From positions 1 to 51,788 of the forward strand of contig JALSJD010000195.1 in NCBI GenBank assembly GCA_026989535.1: a DNA stretch of 51,788 nt, read 5' to 3'. A model generated the notes under the pieces. That model made no database searches, was not told the origin of the DNA, and saw only the letters and a program-made list of their open reading frames with translations. Position numbers and translations under genes: made by a program. The DNA comes from Cyclobacteriaceae bacterium (lineage in GTDB: Bacteria > Bacteroidota > Bacteroidia > Cytophagales > Cyclobacteriaceae). This document shows, piece after piece, positions 26,845-35,396 of this stretch (the stretch's first letter is position 1; each line of letters opens with the position of its first letter).

Positions 26845-27975
26845 ATGAATAAAATACAAGCAGCATTATTTCAACAAGATTTTACCACAGTTTTTCAATT
26901 GCTTAATAATGGAGAGTCTTGGAATATTAATGATTCTAATACCCAACAAGCATTGCAAAACATAATTAAAACTGAAAACTTTAAATTACTACATCTTTTA
27001 ATAGAAAAGGACGTTTTTTCTCTGGATATTTTTGAATATGACCGTTTTCGTAACAGTATATTTGAGATATTTACTCAAGTTCCCTTTACAGATGGCATTA
27101 AGGCCTTTTTAGAAACCATAATTTCCGATATTGAAAATATAGATGATGAATTAGAAGGTACTACTTGGCTGGGTTTGGCAATTAGCAATAATTCTGACAA
27201 GGAATTGGTTGATTTTTTAATCGAAAATGGGTGCGATATCAATACTATTGATACCAAAGAACGAACCTATTTGTTTAAAACTGAGGATGTAAAAACTACG
27301 GAGTTTTTAATAAACCAAGGTATTGATATCAACAAAAAAGACCTTTTGGGAGAAACTGCTTTTTATGAGGTGGTTGTTTCAAAAAACACAGAGTTAATTC
27401 AATTTTATTTAGATAATGGCATTGATGTAAACTCACAAAACAACAAAGGAGAAACCGTTTATGATGTTGTTTGCTTTAAAATATTAGATGCCCAAATTTT
27501 TGAACAGTTGACAAACCATGAACCACTAAGGCTTGATTTAAAAGATACTCATGGACAATCTTTGTTTTTAAAAGTGGCTACTAATGTTTATTGTGATATT
27601 CAAATAGAAATACTCAAGATAATGTTAAATAATGGTGCTGATTTGTTTCAAGAAGAAATCGACAGGTATGGAGATACGGTAACCGTTTCTGATATCTTGG
27701 CACACAAAGAAATTAAAGTATTACAGATGTTAAACGATAACGGTTTTATAGATGTAGAAACCGCAGATAACAAAGGCAATACTTGGTTGCATAAAGTTTG
27801 TATGCAAGAATTGAATTTTGAGCAACGCAAAGCCCAGGAAATGTACAAAAAAGTAAAATTATTAACCAAAGCAGGTGCCAATCCAAATCTTAAAAATGAC
27901 GAAGATAAATCGCCAATAGATTATGCTCAAAACGACAATCTAAAAGCCAAGGTCTTACAACTATTAATGAACTAA
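26845..27975 (+). CDS. Ankyrin-repeat protein
   Basis: This 376-residue protein consists of degenerate ankyrin repeats of about 33 residues. Recognisable units include TTWLGLAISNNSDKELVDFL then IENGCDINTID, then LINQGIDINKKDLLGETAFY, FYLDNGIDVNSQNNKGETVY and a last KAGANPNLKNDEDKSPIDYA. There is no signal peptide or transmembrane helix, so it is likely cytosolic and mediates protein-protein contacts. It is 8 bp upstream of a second ankyrin gene. In bacteria such genes often accompany toxin-immunity or predator-interaction loci, but no toxin is visible here. Confidence 0.88.
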   Translation: MNKIQAALFQQDFTTVFQLLNNGESWNINDSNTQQALQNIIKTENFKLLHLLIEKDVFSLDIFEYDRFRNSIFEIFTQVPFTDGIKAFLETIISDIENIDDELEGTTWLGLAISNNSDKELVDFLIENGCDINTIDTKERTYLFKTEDVKTTEFLINQGIDINKKDLLGETAFYEVVVSKNTELIQFYLDNGIDVNSQNNKGETVYDVVCFKILDAQIFEQLTNHEPLRLDLKDTHGQSLFLKVATNVYCDIQIEILKIMLNNGADLFQEEIDRYGDTVTVSDILAHKEIKVLQMLNDNGFIDVETADNKGNTWLHKVCMQELNFEQRKAQEMYKKVKLLTKAGANPNLKNDEDKSPIDYAQNDNLKAKVLQLLMN

Positions 27976-27983
27976 GATAAAAA

Positions 27984-29348
27984 ATGTCCTTATCATTTAT
28001 ACAAGCCTGCGAAGCAGGAAAAAGAAAAATTGCAGAATTGCTATTAGATAGCGAAGTTGCAGATGTTAACTATACCGATGAAAAAGGTAGAACTGCCTTG
28101 CACTATGCTGCACACAGAGGCTATGCTGATATTGCCGAAAAGCTGCTAGCAAAAGGGGCAAAAATAGATTATGAAGAACATAATGGCGAAACGCCTTTAT
28201 TCTTTGCCTTTCTACAAAATCAGAAAAATACCGCTTTAATTTTATTAGAGAACGATGCAAATATCGAAATCAAAGATTATGAAGGAAACAGTTTATTACA
28301 CATTGCTGCCAAAAATGGTCAGATGGAGTTATGTACTAAGCTGATAGAAAAAGGCATGGAAGTAAATATTATAAACAATAATACCGAAACACCTTTGATG
28401 TTTGCTATTCTGTGTCGGAAAATGCCAACTGTAAAAATATTGGTAGAAGCAGGTGCAGATGTGAGTGCTTTAAATAAAATTGGCTATGCTCCTTTGCACA
28501 TTGCTATTGATGTTAAAAATATTCCGATAACTAAAATTTTGTTGGAAGCTGGTGCTTTTGTAGATCAGCCAACCACTGATGGAGATACACCACTTTTAAA
28601 AGCCTGTGTAGAAAAAAATAGAGTGCTGGCAAAACTTTTAATCGAAAATGGTGCCGATGTTTTTATCACCAATACAGAAGGAATGTCACCTATATATTAT
28701 GCTTGTGGCAATAATCAAAAAGAAGTCGTACAACTATTTTTAGAGCAAGGTTTAGATGTAAACTACACTTTGCCTTTATCTGGAGATCAAGATTCCATGA
28801 ACTCTTATTTAGACTGGGTTGAAACTGCTAGTAATTTGGATATGCAAAGTGCCTACACGCTAAATAGTAGTTACACCTATGGTGGCGAAAGTTTATTACA
28901 CTTGGCAGTAAAAAATGGTCATTTATATATGGTCAAACTCCTTATTGAAAAAGGTGCAAAAGTCAATATTCAAGACGAATCTGAAAATACCCCCTTACAT
29001 TATGCTGCATCTATCGGAAAAATTGATATTGCCAAACATTTATTAGAAAATAAAGCCGCAACAGATATAACTAACGTAAAATCTCAAAAAGCAATAGACT
29101 ACTCTAATATCAAAGGATTTAATGAGATTACCGAGCTCATTTTACAGTACATGCCCAAAGATACTAAAATTGAAAAGCCAAAAGTAACGGCATCTCCATC
29201 TATTGGAGAACCTGTTGTCGCAAGCAAATCTTTATCGGAAGAAGAAATAATGGCAAAGCTTAAAAAAGTTAAAAACTTGTTTGAAAACAATTTGATTGAT
29301 GAGCAAGAATACAAAGCTAAAAAAGCTAAATTGATAGAGCTATTGTAG
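27984..29348 (+). CDS. Ankyrin-repeat protein with C-terminal SHOCT domain
   Basis: The 454-residue protein has at least ten ankyrin repeats between about residues 1 and 385, many near-consensus (GRTALHYAAHRGYADIAEKL, GNSLLHIAAKNGQMELCTKL, NTPLHYAASIGKIDIAKHLL). After a short linker, the last ~35 residues (SEEEIMAKLKKVKNLFENNL then IDEQEYKAKKAKLIELL) match the SHOCT pattern, a small helical module found at protein ends and tied to oligomerisation or processing. No signal peptide. It is probably co-transcribed with the ankyrin gene before it and the lipoprotein gene after it (21 bp). Confidence 0.9.
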   Translation: MSLSFIQACEAGKRKIAELLLDSEVADVNYTDEKGRTALHYAAHRGYADIAEKLLAKGAKIDYEEHNGETPLFFAFLQNQKNTALILLENDANIEIKDYEGNSLLHIAAKNGQMELCTKLIEKGMEVNIINNNTETPLMFAILCRKMPTVKILVEAGADVSALNKIGYAPLHIAIDVKNIPITKILLEAGAFVDQPTTDGDTPLLKACVEKNRVLAKLLIENGADVFITNTEGMSPIYYACGNNQKEVVQLFLEQGLDVNYTLPLSGDQDSMNSYLDWVETASNLDMQSAYTLNSSYTYGGESLLHLAVKNGHLYMVKLLIEKGAKVNIQDESENTPLHYAASIGKIDIAKHLLENKAATDITNVKSQKAIDYSNIKGFNEITELILQYMPKDTKIEKPKVTASPSIGEPVVASKSLSEEEIMAKLKKVKNLFENNLIDEQEYKAKKAKLIELL

Positions 29349-29369
29349 TAAAACAAATCATTTAGATAG

Positions 29370-31316
29370 ATGAAAAAAACAATATTTATGTTATCTATTT
29401 GCAGTTTTATACAATCATGTACGTTCGGCAAGAAGCCAGTAGATCTAAAAAAATCTACTTCATACTATAAAAAAAGAGGGGGCATATACTATTCACCTAA
29501 AGGGAATTGGGTTGCCCATGGGTATAGCAAGTGTAATGCTGATAGCAAGTCTTTTGTAGTGCTTTCTGAGGAAATTGGCAGAGATAAAGAGTCAATATAT
29601 TATAAAGGAAAGCTGCAAAATAATGTTGATTACCCAACATTCAGAGTGGATCAAAACGGCATTCCAAAAGATAAAAACCACGTTTACACACAAACATACG
29701 CTAACGGATTAAAACCAATTCCGATACCAGCAATCGATGTTGAATCGTTTCAATACCTAAAAAAAAACGCTCAGGCCTATCCGCGATGGGCGAAAGACAA
29801 AAACTGGTACTACCTAGGATATTACTTAGGGTATATCAAACTAAACACTGATTATGAAACAACAAATATTATAGGTAGCGATTTTTTATATGACAAAACC
29901 AGATTATACATCCACTTTAACAAACCTCCTTTCATAAAACTTGTTCAAGAAATCATCGAACCTCCAAAAAAATTAACAGAAAAATACATCCAATATAAAA
30001 GCAAGCTATACTATTTAAAAACCTTTGATAAAAAAGAAAATGAGGTTAAAAAAATAAGCTACCAATCAATTAAAGTAGATAGAGTGGTAAACAACCACGT
30101 AATAATCATTAATGATACAGTCGTATATTATGGAGAAACAATCCCCTACTTTGATGCAGCAACGCTTGAAAAAATAAAAGATAATGAACTTAGCGAACAC
30201 GTAAGGTATTACAAAGATAAAAACTTTGTATATATTGATGCCAAGATTATAAAACAGGCTAAGCCTAAAACATTCACCATGCTTTGTTACAGTTTTGCCA
30301 AAGATGACAAGCATGTTTTTTACAAAGAAAAGATTTTAACAGGAGCAGATCCAAATTCTTTTAGGAAAGATAAAAACCAAGAATGGGTTGATAATAATGG
30401 CAATCGATTTGACTCAAAAGGCAAGAAAATAATTTCAGTAAAAAATAGAGCAATGAACCTTAACAAAACCTTTAAATTTAAAGAAGCAAAAAACACTGCT
30501 TGCTTTGTTTGTAGCCACGTTTTAAATAAAGAGCGGTCTATTTTGTATGCTAGTCATAGCTATATGGGCGATGTTTACGTGGATTTCAGTTCTGGTCAAG
30601 CAGACACAAGTTGGCAATTTCTCTGCGGAGAAAATAATCATACAGATGACACTATTCAAATTATTAGTTTGGAACAAGTTACCAAAATTGACCCTACAAT
30701 AAATGATTTACATGCCCTTGCTCTCGGTTTTTATGCGCAAAGAAAGGAGATTGGCAAGAGATGGGAACTCGCTTACCTGGAAGGGTCTGAAAAAATTGCC
30801 ATTATTACATCACAAGTATTAGGGCAAATGCAGCAAAGCACTGAATTTGAAGAGTACTGGGCAGCAGAGCCACAGAAACTCCCTTGGTTCAATGGCCAAG
30901 AAGTTTCAATTCAGTATACAAACTTCAATCCAAATGAAGACCTTGATTTTCTAAAAGAAGCCGATGAAGTGGCAAAAAACATATTGGCAATGACCACATC
31001 TGATCGGTTACTCACATCCAAACATGTGTATCAAAGCTACCTCGATTATTTGGAGGATGGAGGAGCTGATGAAGAACCGAGAGAGAACATAAAAAAACCC
31101 GAAGAAATATGGCATTTTATAGAGCTTGAGTCGATAACTATAAAAGAACAGAACGACACAGTATATGCAATGTTCGAGCTTATATGTCATTGGGGAGACG
31201 AAACCGATTACGTATATGAATACATTTTTCAAATGGTGTTCAATAATCAAGCAAAACTAACAAGGGTAAGTGCCGCTGATGGGGAGATTGATGGAGAGGG
31301 GATGATTACACTCTAA
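29370..31316 (+). CDS. Large DKNYY-type lipoprotein
   Basis: The 648-residue product has a lipoprotein signal (MKKTIFMLSICSFIQSC, Cys at about 17), so it should be lipid-anchored. The N-terminal ~350 residues contain repeats of the DKNYY type: KDKNHVYTQ, KDKNWYYLG, YDKTRLYIH, YKDKNFVYID and KDDKHVFYKEKILTGADPNS. The C-terminal ~280 residues, including FVCSHVLNKERSILYASHSY and YLDYLEDGGADEEPREN, form a separate domain I do not recognise. It follows the ankyrin-SHOCT gene by 21 bp. DKNYY proteins are common in Bacteroidota and enteric accessory loci, with no settled function. Confidence 0.75.
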   Translation: MKKTIFMLSICSFIQSCTFGKKPVDLKKSTSYYKKRGGIYYSPKGNWVAHGYSKCNADSKSFVVLSEEIGRDKESIYYKGKLQNNVDYPTFRVDQNGIPKDKNHVYTQTYANGLKPIPIPAIDVESFQYLKKNAQAYPRWAKDKNWYYLGYYLGYIKLNTDYETTNIIGSDFLYDKTRLYIHFNKPPFIKLVQEIIEPPKKLTEKYIQYKSKLYYLKTFDKKENEVKKISYQSIKVDRVVNNHVIIINDTVVYYGETIPYFDAATLEKIKDNELSEHVRYYKDKNFVYIDAKIIKQAKPKTFTMLCYSFAKDDKHVFYKEKILTGADPNSFRKDKNQEWVDNNGNRFDSKGKKIISVKNRAMNLNKTFKFKEAKNTACFVCSHVLNKERSILYASHSYMGDVYVDFSSGQADTSWQFLCGENNHTDDTIQIISLEQVTKIDPTINDLHALALGFYAQRKEIGKRWELAYLEGSEKIAIITSQVLGQMQQSTEFEEYWAAEPQKLPWFNGQEVSIQYTNFNPNEDLDFLKEADEVAKNILAMTTSDRLLTSKHVYQSYLDYLEDGGADEEPRENIKKPEEIWHFIELESITIKEQNDTVYAMFELICHWGDETDYVYEYIFQMVFNNQAKLTRVSAADGEIDGEGMITL

Positions 31317-31519
31317 CCTGTTTAATTTTTAATCAACCTATTTCAGAAAAGTACAGTGGAATTAATAACCATTGATTGATATTTCCTTAAAAAATTTTAT
31401 GTTTGTTTGACATAATGAAATCAGCTTGTACAAAATTAAAAAAATATTGCAAAATATTTTTTTTGATTTTGTAGCGTTTTCTTGCAGACACTACAAATAA
31501 TTAATCGTAATAAACTAAA

Positions 31520-32344
31520 ATGAATAATAAATTTTCAGATCAAGATAAGGCAGTTTTAGCAGCTTTTGGCGTATCCAACGAAACGATACAGCACTTAGAG
31601 TCTATAGGCATCAATGACAAACAAGCCATTGTTAATACTGGAGGAGCAGAAGAGCTAAGCACTCTTTCTGGAATGAATAGTAATTTAGCAACTAGCATAT
31701 TTTCTTGGGCGTCATTACTTGAATTCGATGATGATAACGAAGAGAATACTTCTGACGAAAATATTTTGATTGATTATTCAGATTCATTGCCATATACGAT
31801 AGAAGACTACAGTACCTACAAGTTTTGGGTGGAAGCTGCTGAGGCCAATGATGAACTTGATGGTGAATACATTGAAGAAGTAAAAATATATTATGATGAG
31901 CTTGTAGCAGACCCAGAAAATGCTAATGCCGTTTATAATTTTGCCATAAAGCTCCTTACATTAATAGATCCTGCAATTGACAAAATATCTAATAACGAAA
32001 CCATAAGCAAAGAAGCTATATCCTTAATTAAAACTGCAGAAGCTCATTTTAAAAAAGCTATTGAAATGTTTGATGGATTTGGTAGAGCACGTATTATGTA
32101 TTCTACATTACTATGTAGAACACATCGTTTTGAAGAATCTATTGAAATTGTAGAACCAGCCTTATCATTGCCTGAAGGGAGTGAAGATTGGATGATAGCT
32201 GCACGTTGGCATCTAACTGCCAAGGCATGCTTAAATGACACCTCTGGAGAGGCGGCAGTGGTATTTCAGAAATTTAAAGAATATGCTGTAGAAGGTTCTA
32301 GCCATCATACTTTGATACAGGATTTTTTATGCAATTATTTTTAA
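31520..32344 (+). CDS. HhH-like / TPR-like protein, function unknown
   Basis: The 274-residue acidic protein starts with a short helical segment (about 8-65, VLAAFGVSNETIQHLESIGI and ELSTLSGMNSNLATSIFSWA) that resembles helix-hairpin-helix or Rad51 N-terminal-type modules. Residues about 105-270 are helical repeats of the tetratricopeptide type (AHFKKAIEMFDGFGRARIMY, RFEESIEIVEPALSLPEG). No signal peptide or membrane helix. It has its own 200-bp AT-rich upstream region, so it may be separately transcribed from the ankyrin cluster. I cannot assign a function. Confidence 0.6.
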   Translation: MNNKFSDQDKAVLAAFGVSNETIQHLESIGINDKQAIVNTGGAEELSTLSGMNSNLATSIFSWASLLEFDDDNEENTSDENILIDYSDSLPYTIEDYSTYKFWVEAAEANDELDGEYIEEVKIYYDELVADPENANAVYNFAIKLLTLIDPAIDKISNNETISKEAISLIKTAEAHFKKAIEMFDGFGRARIMYSTLLCRTHRFEESIEIVEPALSLPEGSEDWMIAARWHLTAKACLNDTSGEAAVVFQKFKEYAVEGSSHHTLIQDFLCNYF

Positions 32345-32561
32345 ATTGTTAATTCCATTCCGATTTTTGCTCAATTTTACTTGTAAAGCAATGAATTTCT
32401 TGGGTTCAGGACTGATTGTGTTTGTATCTAACAAAAATATTTTCGACTTGATTCTGAATTTTACTTGCTTAAAACCTGCTTGCTGTCCTAATTAATTTAA
32501 TAAAGCAAAATAGCACCTAAACTGAGCGATTGGAGAGAGATGAAAAAAATGCCTAGTCTTG
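32345..32561. other. Short gene-free stretch with one MITE-B-like end
   Basis: CCTAAACTGAGCGATT at 32516-32531 matches the MITE-B terminus in 15 of 16 bases. The rest of a MITE-B is not recognisable; IS110 debris follows at once. Confidence 0.5.
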
Positions 32562-32816
32562 ATAAACATCCGATTGGACAATGTCTTGACCCATATTGAC
32601 GGAAAGTCGGGCGCTGCTGTGGTAAAAGCTATTCTTTCGGAAGAAAGAAATATGGATGAAATGGCTAAATTGTTTGACATTCGGCTAAAATCCAGTGAAG
32701 CGGACATTTAAAAGTCCCTCACCAGAAATTGGAAGCCTGAGTATGTGTTCGAACTTGGATAAGGTTTTGAACTCTATAATACGTATTGGCAAAAGACCAT
32801 GAACTTTTTTGCATAA
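32562..32816 (+). pseudogene. IS110-family transposase remnant
   Basis: The plus strand reads INIRLDNVLTHIDGKSG, then AAVVKAILSEERNMDEMAKL, then IRLKSSEADI, a TAA stop (32709), KSLTRNWKPEYVFELG, a second TAA (32760) and GFELYNTYWQKT. This matches the middle of IS110-type transposases around the xTxIxGKSGxxVixAIlxGExd motif. Two in-frame stops, and the loss of the RuvC-like N-terminus and the Ser-containing C-terminus, show it is dead. It is only visible by ignoring the stops, so no intact ORF covers it. Confidence 0.7.
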
Positions 32817-32839
32817 CATCAGTTAGTAAGCTAAAGTAT

Positions 32840-32868
32840 AAAAAAAGGAGCAGGTTTTACACTGCTCC
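32840..32868 (-). terminator. Intrinsic terminator of the vWA gene
   Basis: On the minus strand GGAGCAG pairs with CTGCTCC (32868-32862 and 32853-32847) around an 8-nt loop and is followed by a run of T. It lies 20 bp past the stop of the vWA gene. Confidence 0.85.
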
Positions 32869-32889
32869 TCTCATTCAAAACTCAATCTA

Positions 32890-34737
32890 CTACCGCTTAA
32901 CTAATAATTCGGCAGAGGCTACTAATCTTAAAAACTCTGCTCTGTACCCAAAAGCATCTTTGCCTTTAGCAGCATTTGCAAGCTCAATTACTTGGTTAAA
33001 ATTAGTAGTACCAATATATTTCGAGTTTCTCAAAATCATCCCGAATTCGGCAATGGCGGCCGACCATTTAAAATTATTTGAAGCATATTTCCAGTTTTTA
33101 TCCGTGCCTTTTACTGTTTTTACAATAAGCTTACTCGTGTCTTCGTCAGGTTTTTTATACCTTATTTTTACTGTCATCATTTCGCCTTTAAAGTTAGACT
33201 TAGGTGTTTTAGGCGTTAATTGATATTTTAAAGGATCAACTGAGCCCTGGTTAAACGCTACACCTACCGGAACGATTTCATACAAAGCAGTAACCGTGTG
33301 CCCAGACCCAAGCTCACCTGCATCTTTGGTGTCGTTATTAAAATCTTCTTTGTTTAATAACCTGTTTTCGTACCCAATTAACCGGTAGCTCTGCACAAAC
33401 TTTGGGTTAAACTCAACCTGTATTTTTACATCTTTAGCAATGGTAAACAACGTACCACCAAATTCGTTAACCAATACTTTTTTTGCTTCCATAATATTAT
33501 CGATATAGGCATAATTTCCGTTTCCTTTATCGGCCAGTATTTCCATTTTAGAATCTTTGTAATTGCCCATACCAAAACCAAGTACGGTTAAAAACACACC
33601 ACTTTCTCGTTCTCTCTCAATCAATCGTTCCATTTCGGCATTGCTCGATGCACCAATATTAAAGTCGCCATCAGTCGCAATTATTATTCGATTATTACCT
33701 CCTTTAATAAATTGCTCACGAGCAGTAGCATACGCTAACTTTATACCTGCTCCACCAGCCGTAGAGCCACCCGCTTCTAATCTATCTAAGGCCGCTATTA
33801 TCGCTCCTTTATTATCGCCACTGGTTGGTGGCAATACTAAACCAGCTGCACCTGCATACACTACAATAGATACTTTATCACCTTCTCTTAACTCATTAAC
33901 TAATAATTTTAACGCAGACTTTAAAAGTGGTAATTTTTGAGGACTGCTCATAGAGCCTGATACATCCAATAAAAAGACTAAATTCGAGTTTGGCAAATCA
34001 TCCATATCCAACTTTTTGCCCTGTATGCCAATATGTACCAGTTTATGCGACTGGTTCCAAGGCGTAGAAGCTACTTCGGTAGTAACCGAAAAAGGGGCAT
34101 CGGTTGGTGCATTAGGATAATCATAATTAAAATAATTAATCAATTCTTCTATCCTCACAGCATCTTTAGGTGGGGTTTGCCCATTCATTAAATACCTGCG
34201 CATATTACTGTAAGAAGCTGCATCCACATCAATCGAAAAAGTAGAAAGTGGATCGTTCAATGGATTTTTATAGCCGTTTTCGTGAATGGTAGCGTATTCT
34301 TCTGTATTCCAATTTGGGTAGGAATCATAGGGGGCCATACCATAGGATGCTGTTCTTATCCTTTTTGCATACGATTTTTGCGCTGGTGCTCCAACCACTA
34401 CTTCCATTAAAGCAATATCTTCCGCTTCTTTATCCTCTTTAATCATAATAAACGCTAATCGTACCTTAATAAAAGTTTGGTTGCCCACTTTAATTCTTTT
34501 GGAGGCATAGTTTTTCATTTCTACCAACAGTGTGTTATTAGAAAAGGCTTCAATAACAAACTCTCCTTTCGTATTGGTAAATACATAATTGGAGGCTCCT
34601 ACCACCGATATTTTTGCACCTATAACAGGCGTTTTAGCGGTGGCATCTTCTACAATTCCTTTAATTGTTTTGGCCGATACTGTACCTGTAATTGCCAATA
34701 GGATTACTAAAAACATTAATTTCTTTAACTTTTTCAT
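32890..34737 (-). CDS. von Willebrand factor type A protein, YfbK-like
   Basis: The 615-residue exported protein has a signal peptide (1-22, MKKLKKLMFLVILLAITGTV) and a carboxypeptidase-regulatory-like beta domain (about 23-100, GIVEDATAKTPVIGAKISVV). A vWA N-terminal segment follows, with LSTFSIDVDAASYSNMRRYL. The vWA domain starts near residue 250 and has an intact metal site DVSGSMS. A C-terminal extension (about 440-615) resembles the DUF3520 domain of YfbK proteins. These are thought to act in protein-protein interactions at the envelope. It is single-gene and ends at a strong terminator, divergent from the ECF sigma gene. Confidence 0.88.
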   Translation of the reverse strand: MKKLKKLMFLVILLAITGTVSAKTIKGIVEDATAKTPVIGAKISVVGASNYVFTNTKGEFVIEAFSNNTLLVEMKNYASKRIKVGNQTFIKVRLAFIMIKEDKEAEDIALMEVVVGAPAQKSYAKRIRTASYGMAPYDSYPNWNTEEYATIHENGYKNPLNDPLSTFSIDVDAASYSNMRRYLMNGQTPPKDAVRIEELINYFNYDYPNAPTDAPFSVTTEVASTPWNQSHKLVHIGIQGKKLDMDDLPNSNLVFLLDVSGSMSSPQKLPLLKSALKLLVNELREGDKVSIVVYAGAAGLVLPPTSGDNKGAIIAALDRLEAGGSTAGGAGIKLAYATAREQFIKGGNNRIIIATDGDFNIGASSNAEMERLIERERESGVFLTVLGFGMGNYKDSKMEILADKGNGNYAYIDNIMEAKKVLVNEFGGTLFTIAKDVKIQVEFNPKFVQSYRLIGYENRLLNKEDFNNDTKDAGELGSGHTVTALYEIVPVGVAFNQGSVDPLKYQLTPKTPKSNFKGEMMTVKIRYKKPDEDTSKLIVKTVKGTDKNWKYASNNFKWSAAIAEFGMILRNSKYIGTTNFNQVIELANAAKGKDAFGYRAEFLRLVASAELLVKR

Positions 34738-34820
34738 ATCTATAAATTTGTTGTTGTACCTTAATGATGCAAGAGTTTATTGATTTCCATAAATTAATTT
34801 CATTTTTGCAGTAACTGTAC

Positions 34821-35396
34821 ATGAATATATTAGGCAAAACATCTTCTTTAAGCGATTTGGAGCTTATTGAGCGCTACAAAAAAAAGCGTGATCAAAAGTT
34901 TTTTGCCGAGCTTTATAACCGATATACTCATCTTATTATGGGTGTATGTATAAAGTATTTAAAAAATACAGAAGCAGCTAAAGATGGAGTGATGGATTTA
35001 TACGAATCACTCTCAGAAAAAATCATAAACCATAAAGTGAATAATTTTGGTGGATGGGTTTATATAGTTACCAAAAATTATTGTTTAAGTGAGTTGAGAA
35101 AACAATCGAAAGAAGTAGTTTTCGAAAATAGTATGACCGATGCTATGGAATTTCAACTGCAACCGCATCATACCAATGTATATGAGTTGGAAGAAGAATT
35201 AACTGCCCTCGAAAAATGTATTGAGGAGCTAAATAAAGAACAAGCCAAATGTGTAAGCTTGTTTTACTTAAAAAAGAAGAGTTATAAGGAGGTAACCAAT
35301 TTAACAGGGTATAATCTAAATAAAGTAAAGAGCAGTATCCAAAACGGAAAACGTAATTTAAAAAGCTGCTTAGAAGCCAATATTGAAAAAGAATAA
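34821..35396 (+). CDS. ECF-type RNA polymerase sigma factor
   Basis: The 191-residue sigma-70-family protein has region 2 (about 12-90, LELIERYKKKRDQKFFAELY through FGGWVYIVTKNYCLSELRKQ) and region 4 (about 125-185, EQAKCVSLFYLKKKSYKEVT then KVKSSIQNGKRNLK). No region 3 is present, as in ECF factors. The gene overlaps the next one (35383) by 14 bp, which encodes a membrane anti-sigma-like protein, so the sigma factor is probably held inactive until a signal arrives. Confidence 0.92.
   Translation: MNILGKTSSLSDLELIERYKKKRDQKFFAELYNRYTHLIMGVCIKYLKNTEAAKDGVMDLYESLSEKIINHKVNNFGGWVYIVTKNYCLSELRKQSKEVVFENSMTDAMEFQLQPHHTNVYELEEELTALEKCIEELNKEQAKCVSLFYLKKKSYKEVTNLTGYNLNKVKSSIQNGKRNLKSCLEANIEKE

Noticed and set aside
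32492-32707. Minus-strand ORF of 71 codons
   Set aside because: It lies antisense to the IS110 relic, which explains the sequence better.
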